A DNA stretch of 64,000 nucleotides, from assembly GCF_021389975.1 (NCBI RefSeq), contig NZ_CP089981.1:1196501-1260500 (forward strand), read 5' to 3'. This DNA comes from Fulvivirga ulvae (GTDB lineage Bacteria; Bacteroidota; Bacteroidia; Cytophagales; Cyclobacteriaceae). Below the pieces are notes generated by a model that was not told where the DNA came from, did no database searches, and saw only the letters and a list, made by a program, of their open reading frames with translations. The first letter of the stretch is position 1; each line of letters starts with the position of its first letter. The translations under genes and the position numbers were made by a program. Positions 1 through 8,967 of the stretch are shown piece after piece.

Positions 1-883
1 AATAATCCTGTACACCTCTGAGCGACCACAATTCCTCCCTGGTCTCAAAATCCAGGATGGACAATATTAAGTTACTCAACACCATAATATTGCCATCTTC
101 CAGCAATTGATATTTGCCTGCATAGTCATAATCCGGAATGGAGAAGTCTTCAATCTCTCTTAAAAAGCTACCGTCTGATGCATACTCATAAATGGTAGTA
201 GGTGTACCCAGGCCATGCCCCAGATAAAACCTGGATGCATTATTAAATAATAAGGCGTAGTTGGCATCTATAATAAAGTCGTCAACAAACCTGAATGCAT
301 CATCATACTGCACCATATGAAAATAGGTGGCTTCATTAGTATCTACTCTCGCTTTTGCAAAGGTGCGGTTGGGTAGGTGGAAAAACCCGGAAGGCTCAAA
401 AGATACCGTACCCCCGCCGGGATCATCCAACGAAGAGCTTTGAAGGTCGGCTTGTAATGAAAGTTGATAGATAGTGGAGCCCTGTGCCCAGGTCACTTTA
501 TTGTAACGGCTTGTAAAAGCATAGGTATCGGCTGTATAATAGTCAACATACTCCAGGTTATCGTCGTACACGGTAACATTACCATCGAATAAAACAGTGT
601 AACTGCCGTATGAACCTATCTCATAGGCTGATTCACCAATTTCGCGGGTTATTATTTCTCCCGTTATTTTCCTCATACCTAAAATGGACGTATTGTTTTC
701 ATCCAAACCTAAAAACACCGGGTCACCGGTGGCCGTTTGCGTTACTGCACGCACAAAAGTACCATTTTCCAATATCCATGGACTATCTTTTGCCGGGGCT
801 GAAGTTTCAATATCAACAACCTGCACATCATTTATTTCGCAGGAGCCAAGCAGGATCAATAATATTACTGCAATTTTTCTCAT
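1..883 (-). CDS. lipoprotein, 3' end outside window (partial)
   Basis: The frame is open from an ATG at 883 to the window edge, about 294 residues. The N-terminus is a short hydrophobic segment ending in the lipobox LLGSC, so an outer-membrane or periplasmic lipoprotein is expected. The rest has repeated short beta-like stretches (for example VFLGLDENN, YTVLFDGNVTVYDD, GNIMVLSNLILSILD) that read like blades of a propeller or YVTN-type repeat protein; this is an impression, not a family match. It starts 3 bases after the stop of the upstream 980-residue gene, so the two are almost certainly cotranscribed. Function is unknown and the C-terminus is not visible. Confidence 0.75.
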   Translation of the reverse strand, partial: MRKIAVILLILLGSCEINDVQVVDIETSAPAKDSPWILENGTFVRAVTQTATGDPVFLGLDENNTSILGMRKITGEIITREIGESAYEIGSYGSYTVLFDGNVTVYDDNLEYVDYYTADTYAFTSRYNKVTWAQGSTIYQLSLQADLQSSSLDDPGGGTVSFEPSGFFHLPNRTFAKARVDTNEATYFHMVQYDDAFRFVDDFIIDANYALLFNNASRFYLGHGLGTPTTIYEYASDGSFLREIEDFSIPDYDYAGKYQLLEDGNIMVLSNLILSILDFETREELWSLRGVQDY

Positions 884-886
884 GGT

Positions 887-3829
887 TTAAAACAAAATGT
901 AAATGGTGAAGCTATTATTAAAGTAATCGGCATGAACATCTTCAAAAAAAGAGGTGAAACGCTCCTTATAATCATCATCTAGCTGGCTGATGTCGCCGTT
1001 TTCCCCCAGTTCAATATCGGATGCTCCTTTGGCAGGATAATAGTTTAATGAGTACTCTAAATTGATAAACAACTGCCCTATATGTGTATTGAACGCTACC
1101 TTGCCATGGCCTATAGCGTAATTCAAAACAGGATACCTGTAATCTCCGGTTGTCAGACTTTTGCTGCCTCCTGACGAGTTTTCATGAGTAGCTTCCACGG
1201 AGAAGCTTCTAAAGTTAAGCAATGTGGCAAAGGCCCCTATTTCCAGCTGTGAGGTACCACCGAAAAGCCCTTTGGTTATCCCTACCCCTCCCTGTGCCAA
1301 ATCTGTACCTATATACGAAAGGTCAGTGATATCGCGCTTGTAAATTTCTCCGGAAATATCTTCATAGCCCGTAATTATAGAACCTTTACCATAGAAGACT
1401 CTGGGGAAATCAAAGCTGCTAAAAAAGGCCCATTTGTTCCTTTCGTATCCTCTCATCCCCTTATAAGTTTTTTTGCCAAAAAGGGTGGTCGAAAACTCGG
1501 ATATTCCGAAATTATAGGCAGTATAGGCAAAATTGAGCTTATAGTTATTAGGAAATCCCCTGTTTCGCGATGCTGGTATGAACGATTTAGTTTGATGAAA
1601 TTTTCCGTCTTTCAGGGTTACTCCAAAAGGTCTGAAAAGCTTGCTGAGCCTGAATCGGTTTGAATAACTTGCAAGATCAACACTAATATGGCTGCCTTTT
1701 GCAACGTTGAGAGAAACTTCCAAAGGGTCAGGTTCCATAAAACGCTGGGAAAGCAATATCTTCACCGTACCGGGTTCAACATAGTACCCGCCTGCCTTGA
1801 AATCCGCTGATTTATCCGGTGAATACCTGGAGTACAAGTGACGAAACTCACCTATTTTGTCCTTCAGGTCGCTGTAAGCAATATTTAGCTCTGTAATCCT
1901 TGGGAAAAGTGTCTCCATAGATTGGGAATAAGGCATGGCATGGGCTGTATTGCCCGTAGGCTGCTGATTTTTTTGAGCCCCTGTAAGAGGGTAGACATCC
2001 ACAAGATGGATAAGGCTGTTGGAATTGGTGATCTTCAGGAATCCCTTATTTTCCTTTAAATCTTTCTCAAAGGCATCATACTCCAGCTGAATTTGATGTT
2101 TTAAAGCAATATAGGCCTCAATAGCCTGGGCGCCTGATAGCAAAGCCTCATATCTGCTGCTGGCTCCCTTGCCTGATTTATAAACCCCTGCTGAAGACAA
2201 TATGTAGTTGAAGTTTTGAACATCAACGGCATATTCTGAGAGGAGAGAGGCTATATCAGTAATATAAGCTGACCTGTCCCGGGTGTTTGGAATACCTCCG
2301 CCCGAATTGAGAATTGTGACCAGGTAATATCCGATCCCAGGGTCAGTCTTTCCTAAATTCATGTTTTGAAAGCTTGTGAGCGGAAACTTAAATACATCAT
2401 TCATATCCCGGGCAAAACCCCATTGATATTCAACGTCCGCATCAAGCTGTTTTACTTTATCTTCAATCCGCTCCAGGTTACTTTTAATAGCAGCTACGGC
2501 CATATTAATATTCTCCAAAGCTTTGGGAGTAATTACGCTCTTATACCTGCCGCCAAAATCAATAAGCTGTTTTTGAAAATCGAGCCAGTAATCTGCATCA
2601 TCATAAAGCTGACCGTATGCACCATCAACTGCCCCATTAATTTCCCTTGTCCTTTTATTGATCCTCTGCTCTTCCTTCCTTCTTTCCATCTCATTGAGAA
2701 AATTGCCAATTGCAGAGCCAATTTCCGTTCCCATCTGCTCATATCTCTGCTGTTTTATCTTCTGATTTTGCTGATTGATAGTAATCTGTCTGTCAAAGTT
2801 TTCAGACCACTGCTTTACCTGTTGTTGCGACTGATTAAATTTTGCCCATGCCTGTGGGTCATAGCTGTAGGTGTTCTCGGTATTACTTTGAGCAGTGCTG
2901 TTCTGTGATTGTGGTGCCCCGCTATTGTTGCTACTTATTGTGCCAGTGTAGTTATCGGCATCTTCATATTCAGCGGCTTCCCCGGCTTCGACCTGTCCTT
3001 TCTGCTCCTCACGGATATTTTTAACTCTCCGGATATCCTCCTGTATTGATGGTTCATTGAGCTTGGTTTGGGCCTGTTCGTACAAGGCTTCTGCAGACTC
3101 CATATCTCCACTTGCTTCTGCGTCTCTGGCCTGGGCGAGAAGGGTTTCTCCCTCTTTTTTCAATTGTTCCTCTTGTTGCTGCTTTTCGTGGTCAGCATAA
3201 ACTTTGCCGATATATTTTTCAATCTGCCCCAGGAAAAAACTATGATCACTAATGCGCCCTTTCTCCCTTACTGTAATCTGAGGATCGAGTGATTTCATAA
3301 TGTCAGTTACATTTTTCAGCTTGTTATCAACCACATATTTATCATAAGCCTTGCCATTGGATGTCCACCTGACCGAACTCGTCCAGTGCTTTTTCTGATT
3401 GTAATTTCCTCCGTTAAGTTGAAACATCACTTCAGCCCATGCATCAATCTTTCCGAACTCCACATCCAATACCAGATGATTGATGGCATAGCCTTCTGGT
3501 TTGCTCATCCCGGCCTCTTCAAAGGTGATGTGACGATAAGAACCATCCGGCATTTTCATGGTGAATCCTCTGAATTTCGCCTCAATTTCAATATTTAAAT
3601 TTGTTGTTGCCCCTGCCACGAAAGCGTTGGCAGTCCAGTACCAGTTGGTAAATCCCACGTCAATATCGAGAGTATGTAAGTGAGATACTTTGCCTGCAGC
3701 ATCCTGAGCCTGAAACTTGAACAGATCATGGGCATAAAGTGCCCCCCCAACTACTCGGGCAGGGTAGTTTTCTTGCCCAAATACATTGAGAGACAGCAGC
3801 GTGAGGAGAATGAAAAATATAGCCTTCAT
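887..3829 (-). CDS. secreted coiled-coil protein with probable C-terminal outer-membrane barrel
   Basis: 980 residues with a clean signal peptide (MKAIFFILLTLLSLNVFG, cleavage near residue 18) and an ATG start. Residues about 200-430 are Gln/Glu/Lys-rich, with predicted coiled coil and a TPR-like stretch (AQARDAEASGDMESAEALYEQA). The last about 250 residues alternate polar and hydrophobic residues and end in aromatic FTIYILF, as in outer-membrane beta-barrels. I do not recognise the family. It lies 3 bases upstream of the partial lipoprotein gene, suggesting an envelope pair. Divergent from the histidine kinase at 3932, with about 100 bp between them. Confidence 0.7.
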   Translation of the reverse strand: MKAIFFILLTLLSLNVFGQENYPARVVGGALYAHDLFKFQAQDAAGKVSHLHTLDIDVGFTNWYWTANAFVAGATTNLNIEIEAKFRGFTMKMPDGSYRHITFEEAGMSKPEGYAINHLVLDVEFGKIDAWAEVMFQLNGGNYNQKKHWTSSVRWTSNGKAYDKYVVDNKLKNVTDIMKSLDPQITVREKGRISDHSFFLGQIEKYIGKVYADHEKQQQEEQLKKEGETLLAQARDAEASGDMESAEALYEQAQTKLNEPSIQEDIRRVKNIREEQKGQVEAGEAAEYEDADNYTGTISSNNSGAPQSQNSTAQSNTENTYSYDPQAWAKFNQSQQQVKQWSENFDRQITINQQNQKIKQQRYEQMGTEIGSAIGNFLNEMERRKEEQRINKRTREINGAVDGAYGQLYDDADYWLDFQKQLIDFGGRYKSVITPKALENINMAVAAIKSNLERIEDKVKQLDADVEYQWGFARDMNDVFKFPLTSFQNMNLGKTDPGIGYYLVTILNSGGGIPNTRDRSAYITDIASLLSEYAVDVQNFNYILSSAGVYKSGKGASSRYEALLSGAQAIEAYIALKHQIQLEYDAFEKDLKENKGFLKITNSNSLIHLVDVYPLTGAQKNQQPTGNTAHAMPYSQSMETLFPRITELNIAYSDLKDKIGEFRHLYSRYSPDKSADFKAGGYYVEPGTVKILLSQRFMEPDPLEVSLNVAKGSHISVDLASYSNRFRLSKLFRPFGVTLKDGKFHQTKSFIPASRNRGFPNNYKLNFAYTAYNFGISEFSTTLFGKKTYKGMRGYERNKWAFFSSFDFPRVFYGKGSIITGYEDISGEIYKRDITDLSYIGTDLAQGGVGITKGLFGGTSQLEIGAFATLLNFRSFSVEATHENSSGGSKSLTTGDYRYPVLNYAIGHGKVAFNTHIGQLFINLEYSLNYYPAKGASDIELGENGDISQLDDDYKERFTSFFEDVHADYFNNSFTIYILF

Positions 3830-3931
3830 TATTGAAAAAACTTTTATTTCAAAGATTGAAAGAGGCCGGTTTAATTACAATACCTACTTGGAGGTATTTT
3901 ATTTCAGGTTTTTTGTAGCCATTTTTGTTCA

Positions 3932-5821
3932 ATGCGGCTCCGTTTAATCCTGCTTTCTGTTGTCCTTCACCTGCTTTCCCCAAAGGCACTCTCGCAGGAT
4001 ATCAGCGACTATATGGATACCCTGTACCTGAATGGACCATCACTAGAGCACTTGTCCAAGTACGCGACTTACTGGATCGATGAAGGAGGAAACGGCAAGG
4101 TGGCCAACGCAGAACAAATGATAACACTCGGAGAATTTAAACATTGGGACCTGAATACCACATTAAACCTTGGTCCAAACCCGCATCCGCTGTGGCTCCA
4201 TTTAAAAGTGAAAAATATATCCGATCGAAGGCAGACTTATTGGTGGAGCCTTTATTCACACGCCGATAGCATCATTCTTTACCGGAAGGTCGACGATTTC
4301 TGGTTGCCGGTTGACACATCTTCTTTTAACCAACCAGCCCGGCATCGTAACGTGCCTGTCCGTTTTCTGGCCACTCGCATAGACCTGAAAGTAGGCGAGG
4401 CTGCCTCATTACTCCTTAAGGTTCGTAATTTTAAAAAACCGCAAAACGCCATCACTGATATTACTACTCCCGCCCATAACCTGCTTTGGGAGAAGAAGTT
4501 TTTCTGGACCATTGGTTTTTTTATAGGAGCTTTAATCCTGCTGGGTATTTTATGTTCGGTTTTGGGGATCATCTTGCGCCAACAGACGCTGTTTATATTG
4601 GCAGCCTATATATTAATAGTCGCGGTAGTTATACTTCAGGAGGAGCTGCTGATATCTTTTTATCCGGGGGAGTACTTTTTTGATATATTAATGCACCTTC
4701 CTACCACAGGGCTAACCTTGTTGGGTTCCTGCCTGCATTTTGTAGTAATAGACTACACCTTAGGGCAACAAAGGGGCCGGCTCCCTATACGGAAAATACT
4801 GAGGCGTATTAATATTACGGGTATGGCCTACGCGCTGCTGTACATACTGTTCTATGCATTTTTTGAAAAATATGTTTCCGTCGAGTCAGCCACCTATCAG
4901 TTCTTCTGGAAAACAGCGATCATTCTTATCGTTTCGATAATGATTAGCATGTTTATCAATATTATTAATGCAGCTCAAAAACCCCTAGAACTACTGTTTT
5001 TCATCCCCCTGGCATTTTTACTTCTATATTTTAATGCTGCCGGGTATTACCTTAATTACGAAGGCTTGTTACCCTATTACGAAATTACCTATCCTAACTA
5101 CTTCTATTGGGTACTATGTGTTGAGTTCATAATGTTTGGTTTGTTTATCGGCTGGAGGTACCGGAAAACTCTTGATAAAAACCATCAGCTTGAACAGGAA
5201 AAAGCCATTCACCTCAATGAACTTTTTGAACGTGAGCTGGCCACCCAGGAGAGGGAACGGAAGCAAATTGCACGTGATCTACACGACGACCTGGGGGCTA
5301 CTATAAGTGCCATAAAACTGATTATTACCAATAGTTATAAAAAGGATGAACATCTGGTAAACCTGATCAACCGGGCGAGTAATGACCTCCGCTTTTTTAT
5401 TGGTAATTTCTCAACCTCCAACCTACATAACACAACACTCTTTAATGCAGCAGAATCAAAAATTTCAGAGCTAAATGATCTCAACAGGACACGGTTCTCG
5501 CTTATAGCGCAGGGCGATGACACTCTGCTGCCTGCGGAGCTTCAACTTTCGGTTTATAGGATGATATCAGAATTACTGGCAAATGTACTGAAGCATGCTA
5601 AAGCTCATCAGGCTACTCTTCAGATCATCATTGAAGACAAGCAACTACAAATACTGGCTGAAGATGATGGTGTGGGGTATGATACTTCCATTTCGCATGC
5701 AGGCATGGGGTTGGACAACATCCATACACGTACAAACAAATATCATGGAAACGTACATATCGTTTCTGATCGACGGTCGGGAACCACAACTATTATAACT
5801 ATACCTTTTCCAAGCCTATGA
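3932..5821 (+). CDS. 7TMR-DISM sensor histidine kinase, HisKA_3 type
   Basis: 629 residues. Signal peptide at 1-21, then a 7TMR-DISMED2-type extracellular beta domain (about 25-180) and seven hydrophobic segments (about 188-410). A coiled linker leads to a HisKA_3 dimerisation box, RDLHDDLGATISA, with phospho-accepting His451, and a HATPase_c domain with N and G boxes (NVLKHAKA, AEDDGVGYD, GMGLDNI). This is the NarX/LiaS class that phosphorylates NarL-type regulators. The next gene overlaps it by 4 bases (ATGA) and encodes exactly such a regulator, so this is a complete two-component system. The ligand is unknown; DISMED2 folds usually resemble carbohydrate-binding modules. Confidence 0.92.
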   Translation: MRLRLILLSVVLHLLSPKALSQDISDYMDTLYLNGPSLEHLSKYATYWIDEGGNGKVANAEQMITLGEFKHWDLNTTLNLGPNPHPLWLHLKVKNISDRRQTYWWSLYSHADSIILYRKVDDFWLPVDTSSFNQPARHRNVPVRFLATRIDLKVGEAASLLLKVRNFKKPQNAITDITTPAHNLLWEKKFFWTIGFFIGALILLGILCSVLGIILRQQTLFILAAYILIVAVVILQEELLISFYPGEYFFDILMHLPTTGLTLLGSCLHFVVIDYTLGQQRGRLPIRKILRRINITGMAYALLYILFYAFFEKYVSVESATYQFFWKTAIILIVSIMISMFINIINAAQKPLELLFFIPLAFLLLYFNAAGYYLNYEGLLPYYEITYPNYFYWVLCVEFIMFGLFIGWRYRKTLDKNHQLEQEKAIHLNELFERELATQERERKQIARDLHDDLGATISAIKLIITNSYKKDEHLVNLINRASNDLRFFIGNFSTSNLHNTTLFNAAESKISELNDLNRTRFSLIAQGDDTLLPAELQLSVYRMISELLANVLKHAKAHQATLQIIIEDKQLQILAEDDGVGYDTSISHAGMGLDNIHTRTNKYHGNVHIVSDRRSGTTTIITIPFPSL

Positions 5822-6417
5822 AAAAAACTTTTAAATTTTTAATAATAGATGACCACCAACTGTTTGCCGATGGCCTGGCTCGTATTCTCGAGGAGGAAGA
5901 TAATTTTACTTTAACCGGTATTTTTAACGCCCTGGATAGTTCTGCTTCAATAGATGCTGACCTGGTCCTGCTAGACATTCAACTCGGGGTACAAAGCGGA
6001 CTTGACCTTTGTACATGGCTAAGAGAACGTTATACTAATATGATCATTATCCTGATTTCCATGATCCAGGCTCCACATTTGATAAGAGAAGGTCAGAAAA
6101 GAGGTGCAAACGGCTTCATTTCAAAGACTACCGATGCTGAGCTATTAAAGGAAACCGTAGTAAAAATCTGCAGAGGCGAAAATATTTTTCTTGGATTACC
6201 AGAAAAGGGATCGTCCTTACATGAGGTAAACCTGCTCAGTGAAAGAGAAATGCAGATCATTCACCTGATAAAACAAGGGCTGACCAGTAAGATGATTGCT
6301 GAGAAGCTTTTTTTGAGTGAATTTACAGTAGAAACTCACCGGAAGAACATTTTAAGAAAGCTGAAGCTCAATACTGCCAACGAACTGATAGCGTATGCAT
6401 ATGCCAATCATCTGTAA
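5818..6417 (+). CDS. NarL/LuxR-type response regulator
   Basis: 199 residues. The N-terminal receiver domain has the acidic pair in IIDDHQ and the phosphorylation site in LVLLDIQLG (about Asp57). The C-terminal LuxR helix-turn-helix (LSEREMQIIHLIKQGLTSK through TVETHRKNILRKL) covers about 140-199. Its start codon overlaps the stop of the kinase at 3932 (ATGA), so the two are translationally coupled. It is the expected DNA-binding output of that kinase. Targets are unknown. No gene follows on this strand; the next gene converges from the other side. Confidence 0.93.
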   Translation: MKKTFKFLIIDDHQLFADGLARILEEEDNFTLTGIFNALDSSASIDADLVLLDIQLGVQSGLDLCTWLRERYTNMIIILISMIQAPHLIREGQKRGANGFISKTTDAELLKETVVKICRGENIFLGLPEKGSSLHEVNLLSEREMQIIHLIKQGLTSKMIAEKLFLSEFTVETHRKNILRKLKLNTANELIAYAYANHL

Positions 6418-6452
6418 AATGTAGCTACCGGCCTGATCATTCCATTTCCATT

Positions 6453-6899
6453 TCAGCCCGGAGAGTTGTTCACCAACAACCAAAACAAGCCAAGCTCTGC
6501 CACGGCCTTGGAAAAGCTCTCGAAATCCAGCGGCTTAACAACATAGGCATTTACTCCCAAACCATAGCTTTCAATAATATCCTTTTGCTCTGCAGACGAA
6601 GTCATTATAACCACTGGAATAAGCCTTGTGCGTTCGTCTTCCCTTATGGCCTTCAACACCTGGAGACCATCTACTTTTGGCATTTTTAGATCCAGTAAGA
6701 TTACTTTTGGCTTTTGTTCAATTTTGCGACTTTCATATTTACCCCGGGCAAAAATAAAATCCAAAGCTTCCGCTCCATCGGGCAGATGGATCAGGTTATT
6801 GCCAAGGTTATGCTTTTTCAGCGCCCTGATCACAAGCTCCACGTCATCAGGGTTATCTTCAACCAATAGAACGTCTACATCATAAATTTTGTCAATCAT
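6453..6899 (-). CDS. single-domain response regulator (Rcp1/CheY-like)
   Basis: 148 residues consisting of one receiver domain, with acidic residues in LVEDNPDD, the phospho-acceptor in VILLDLKMPK (about Asp69), the switch residues VIMTSS and the conserved Lys in VVKPLDF. The insert between beta-2 and alpha-2 (HLPDGAEALDFIFARGKYE) is typical of the Rcp1/cyanobacterial-phytochrome-partner subfamily. There is no output domain. It overlaps the upstream kinase gene by 8 bases and must be its phosphoacceptor or a phosphorelay intermediate. It forms an operon with the CHASE8 kinase and YfiR-like protein. Confidence 0.92.
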   Translation of the reverse strand: MIDKIYDVDVLLVEDNPDDVELVIRALKKHNLGNNLIHLPDGAEALDFIFARGKYESRKIEQKPKVILLDLKMPKVDGLQVLKAIREDERTRLIPVVIMTSSAEQKDIIESYGLGVNAYVVKPLDFESFSKAVAELGLFWLLVNNSPG

Positions 6900-8370
6900 A
6901 TTTTTCTGGCTTTAGGTAATACATGTCTGAAATTCCTGGTAATGAAAAATAAAAGGTAGCTCCTTCGTTCACCTTTCCCTCCGCCCATACCTGTCCGTCG
7001 TGTTTCAGCACAATTCTATGGACAAGAGCCAACCCCACACCGGTGCCTTCGAAGTCATGCTGATTATGCAATCGCTCAAAAACCCCAAAAAGCTTATCAT
7101 AATACTGCATATCAAACCCTACACCATTGTCTTTGACATAATACACATTGGTATTATCTTTCTGATATGAGCCGATTTCTATGCATGGCTTTGCCTCTTT
7201 CATAGAGTATTTCAGTGCGTTGGAAATCAGGTTGGTCATTACCTGCTTTATCATGCTTTTATCTCCCTCTGCATCCAGGATCTTATCCGTTTTGATCTCC
7301 ACACTTTTAGTATTGGCAATGTCCTGGGTCATCTCATCGATTACTTCTGACGTGATCTTCTCCATATCTAATGGCACCTTTAATACATCTTGTTTCCCAA
7401 CTTTTGAGAAGGCCAAAAGATCATCAATTAGCTGCCCCATCCTTTGTCCGTTGGATATAATTAGGTTCAGCATCCTTACCCCTTCATCTCCCAGTTTAAC
7501 TGAGTAATCTTCCTCTATGATCTTAGAGTATCCAATAACGGATCTTAATGGGGCTCTCAGATCATGAGATACTGAAGAAGTAAACGATTCAAGTTCCTTA
7601 TTGGCTATCTCCAACTCGGCTGTTCTTTCCTTGATTTTTTCTTCGAGATGTGCATTGAACGATTTAATAGCTTTGTTTTGCGCTTGTATCTCATCCAGCA
7701 TCTGGTTAAAGGCAGTGGTAAGCGCTCCTACCTCGTCACTGCCAAATTTGGTGGCACGAACCGTATAATCCTTTCTTTCTGAGATGGCCAAAGCCGTATC
7801 AGCCAGCTCCCTTACCGGCCCTGTTATCGCTCTCTGCATTTTTTGAGAGAGGATGTATGCCACTAAAAAGGATATGGCACTTACGATTACGGCGATCCAG
7901 GCATACAGCTGTAATCTTCTGGCTATAGCCGTGGTGTTGGATTTAAGGTAAAGGGTGCCAAGCCTATTATCCTTCTGAGCAATATGCTGTACACCAATAA
8001 TATATGAATCCATAAGGGCGTATCCGGAAAAATTTACAGAGTCAGGGAAGTTATCTCCTTCCAATTCCTCCGGATAGTGAGCAAAAAGTTTTCCGTTATT
8101 ATCATAAATTCCGGCCGCTTCTATGTGTGGATGCGCCTTGAGCGATGCTAATACCTCAGTAGCATCACTCTGGCTGTTAAATGCAAGGGCTGCAGTACTG
8201 TTATCGGCCACAATCTCCCCTATAATGCTCAATTGGTTGATCGCTGACTGGCGGAAAGTAAAGAACTCATAGGCAAAATATGATGAGCATGTTATTAACA
8301 GCACCACCCCGGAGGTAAGTATAATAGCCCTTAGCAGCTTTTTTCCGATAGGTACATCTACAAATTTCAT
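6892..8370 (-). CDS. CHASE8-HAMP sensor histidine kinase
   Basis: 492 residues. First membrane segment at about 13-33, periplasmic CHASE8-like domain at about 35-150 (the sensor type also found in YfiN), second membrane segment at about 155-177, HAMP at about 178-232, coiled coil, then HisKA with SVSHDLRAPLRS (His269) and HATPase_c (NLISNALKYS, VKDNGVGFD, GTGVGLAL). The kinase core resembles that of bacteriophytochromes, matching the Rcp1-like receiver encoded next. The gene overlaps the YfiR-like gene by 4 bases. In YfiBNR systems a periplasmic YfiR represses a CHASE8 diguanylate cyclase; here the output is a kinase. Confidence 0.9.
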   Translation of the reverse strand: MKFVDVPIGKKLLRAIILTSGVVLLITCSSYFAYEFFTFRQSAINQLSIIGEIVADNSTAALAFNSQSDATEVLASLKAHPHIEAAGIYDNNGKLFAHYPEELEGDNFPDSVNFSGYALMDSYIIGVQHIAQKDNRLGTLYLKSNTTAIARRLQLYAWIAVIVSAISFLVAYILSQKMQRAITGPVRELADTALAISERKDYTVRATKFGSDEVGALTTAFNQMLDEIQAQNKAIKSFNAHLEEKIKERTAELEIANKELESFTSSVSHDLRAPLRSVIGYSKIIEEDYSVKLGDEGVRMLNLIISNGQRMGQLIDDLLAFSKVGKQDVLKVPLDMEKITSEVIDEMTQDIANTKSVEIKTDKILDAEGDKSMIKQVMTNLISNALKYSMKEAKPCIEIGSYQKDNTNVYYVKDNGVGFDMQYYDKLFGVFERLHNQHDFEGTGVGLALVHRIVLKHDGQVWAEGKVNEGATFYFSLPGISDMYYLKPEKYD

Positions 8371-8924
8371 ATTTCGTTTGTTACTGTAGCCAACCTTAAT
8401 AGCTTTGAACTGATCCTGAGCTCTGAAGCTTTGGCAGCACTATTATTAATTTGTAGCTGTATTTTTCCCTGATCAATAAAAAACCTGATCACTCCTCCTT
8501 TTATAATGAAATCTTCCGAATCCCCTACAGTAAGTATATTCTTTACTTTCAATATCTCTGGTATTTGCTGTATCTCGGCCGACTTACTTGCGCTTATATA
8601 AAGAATATGGCACTCCTTAATAGACTTGATGTCCTGATAGTTTTGAATTATTATAGGGTGACCTTCAACTTTTTCATTGTAAACTATCTCTTCCAGGTAT
8701 ACTCCAAACGGATCTTCTCCTAATATACCTACAGTAAAGGGGGTGTCATGTGTTGAAAAAGCATTTTGAGGCCACTCTATAAATTGTGTAAAATTGAATA
8801 AGAAAGCTGCCTTGACCTGATATTCCCTTGGGATCGGCTTTTGGGCGGAGCAAAAAAAGACCAGGAAGAAAAACAACAAATTCATTTTCCATATCATTAT
8901 TGTCCATTTGCCCTTATGACTCAT
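8367..8924 (-). CDS. YfiR-like periplasmic protein (DUF4154)
   Basis: 185 residues from the ATG at 8924; an internal start at MNLLFFFLVFFCSA would place the signal peptide at the N-terminus, and either is possible. The mature part begins with the DUF4154/YfiR signature YQVKAAFLFNFTQFIEWP, followed by an alternating alpha/beta pattern including FTVGILGEDPF and CHILYISASKSAEIQ. YfiR proteins are small periplasmic regulators that bind the periplasmic domain of an inner-membrane CHASE8 sensor. Here it overlaps the CHASE8 kinase gene by 4 bases, which supports a repressor or ligand-sensing role. A TonB receptor gene lies just upstream on the same strand. Confidence 0.85.
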   Translation of the reverse strand: MSHKGKWTIMIWKMNLLFFFLVFFCSAQKPIPREYQVKAAFLFNFTQFIEWPQNAFSTHDTPFTVGILGEDPFGVYLEEIVYNEKVEGHPIIIQNYQDIKSIKECHILYISASKSAEIQQIPEILKVKNILTVGDSEDFIIKGGVIRFFIDQGKIQLQINNSAAKASELRISSKLLRLATVTNEI

Positions 8925-8967
8925 AGCAAATTACTTTGTTGAACTTTACATGCTTTTAACTAATGGG

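Noticed and set aside
610..909. Plus-strand frame of about 100 codons at the window start
   Set aside because: It lies antisense to the partial lipoprotein, whose frame has a proper signal peptide and lipobox; the plus frame has no family features.
2366..2908. 180-codon plus-strand frame
   Set aside because: Antisense to the coiled-coil gene; its hydrophobic composition is the mirror of a Glu/Gln/Lys-rich coding strand.
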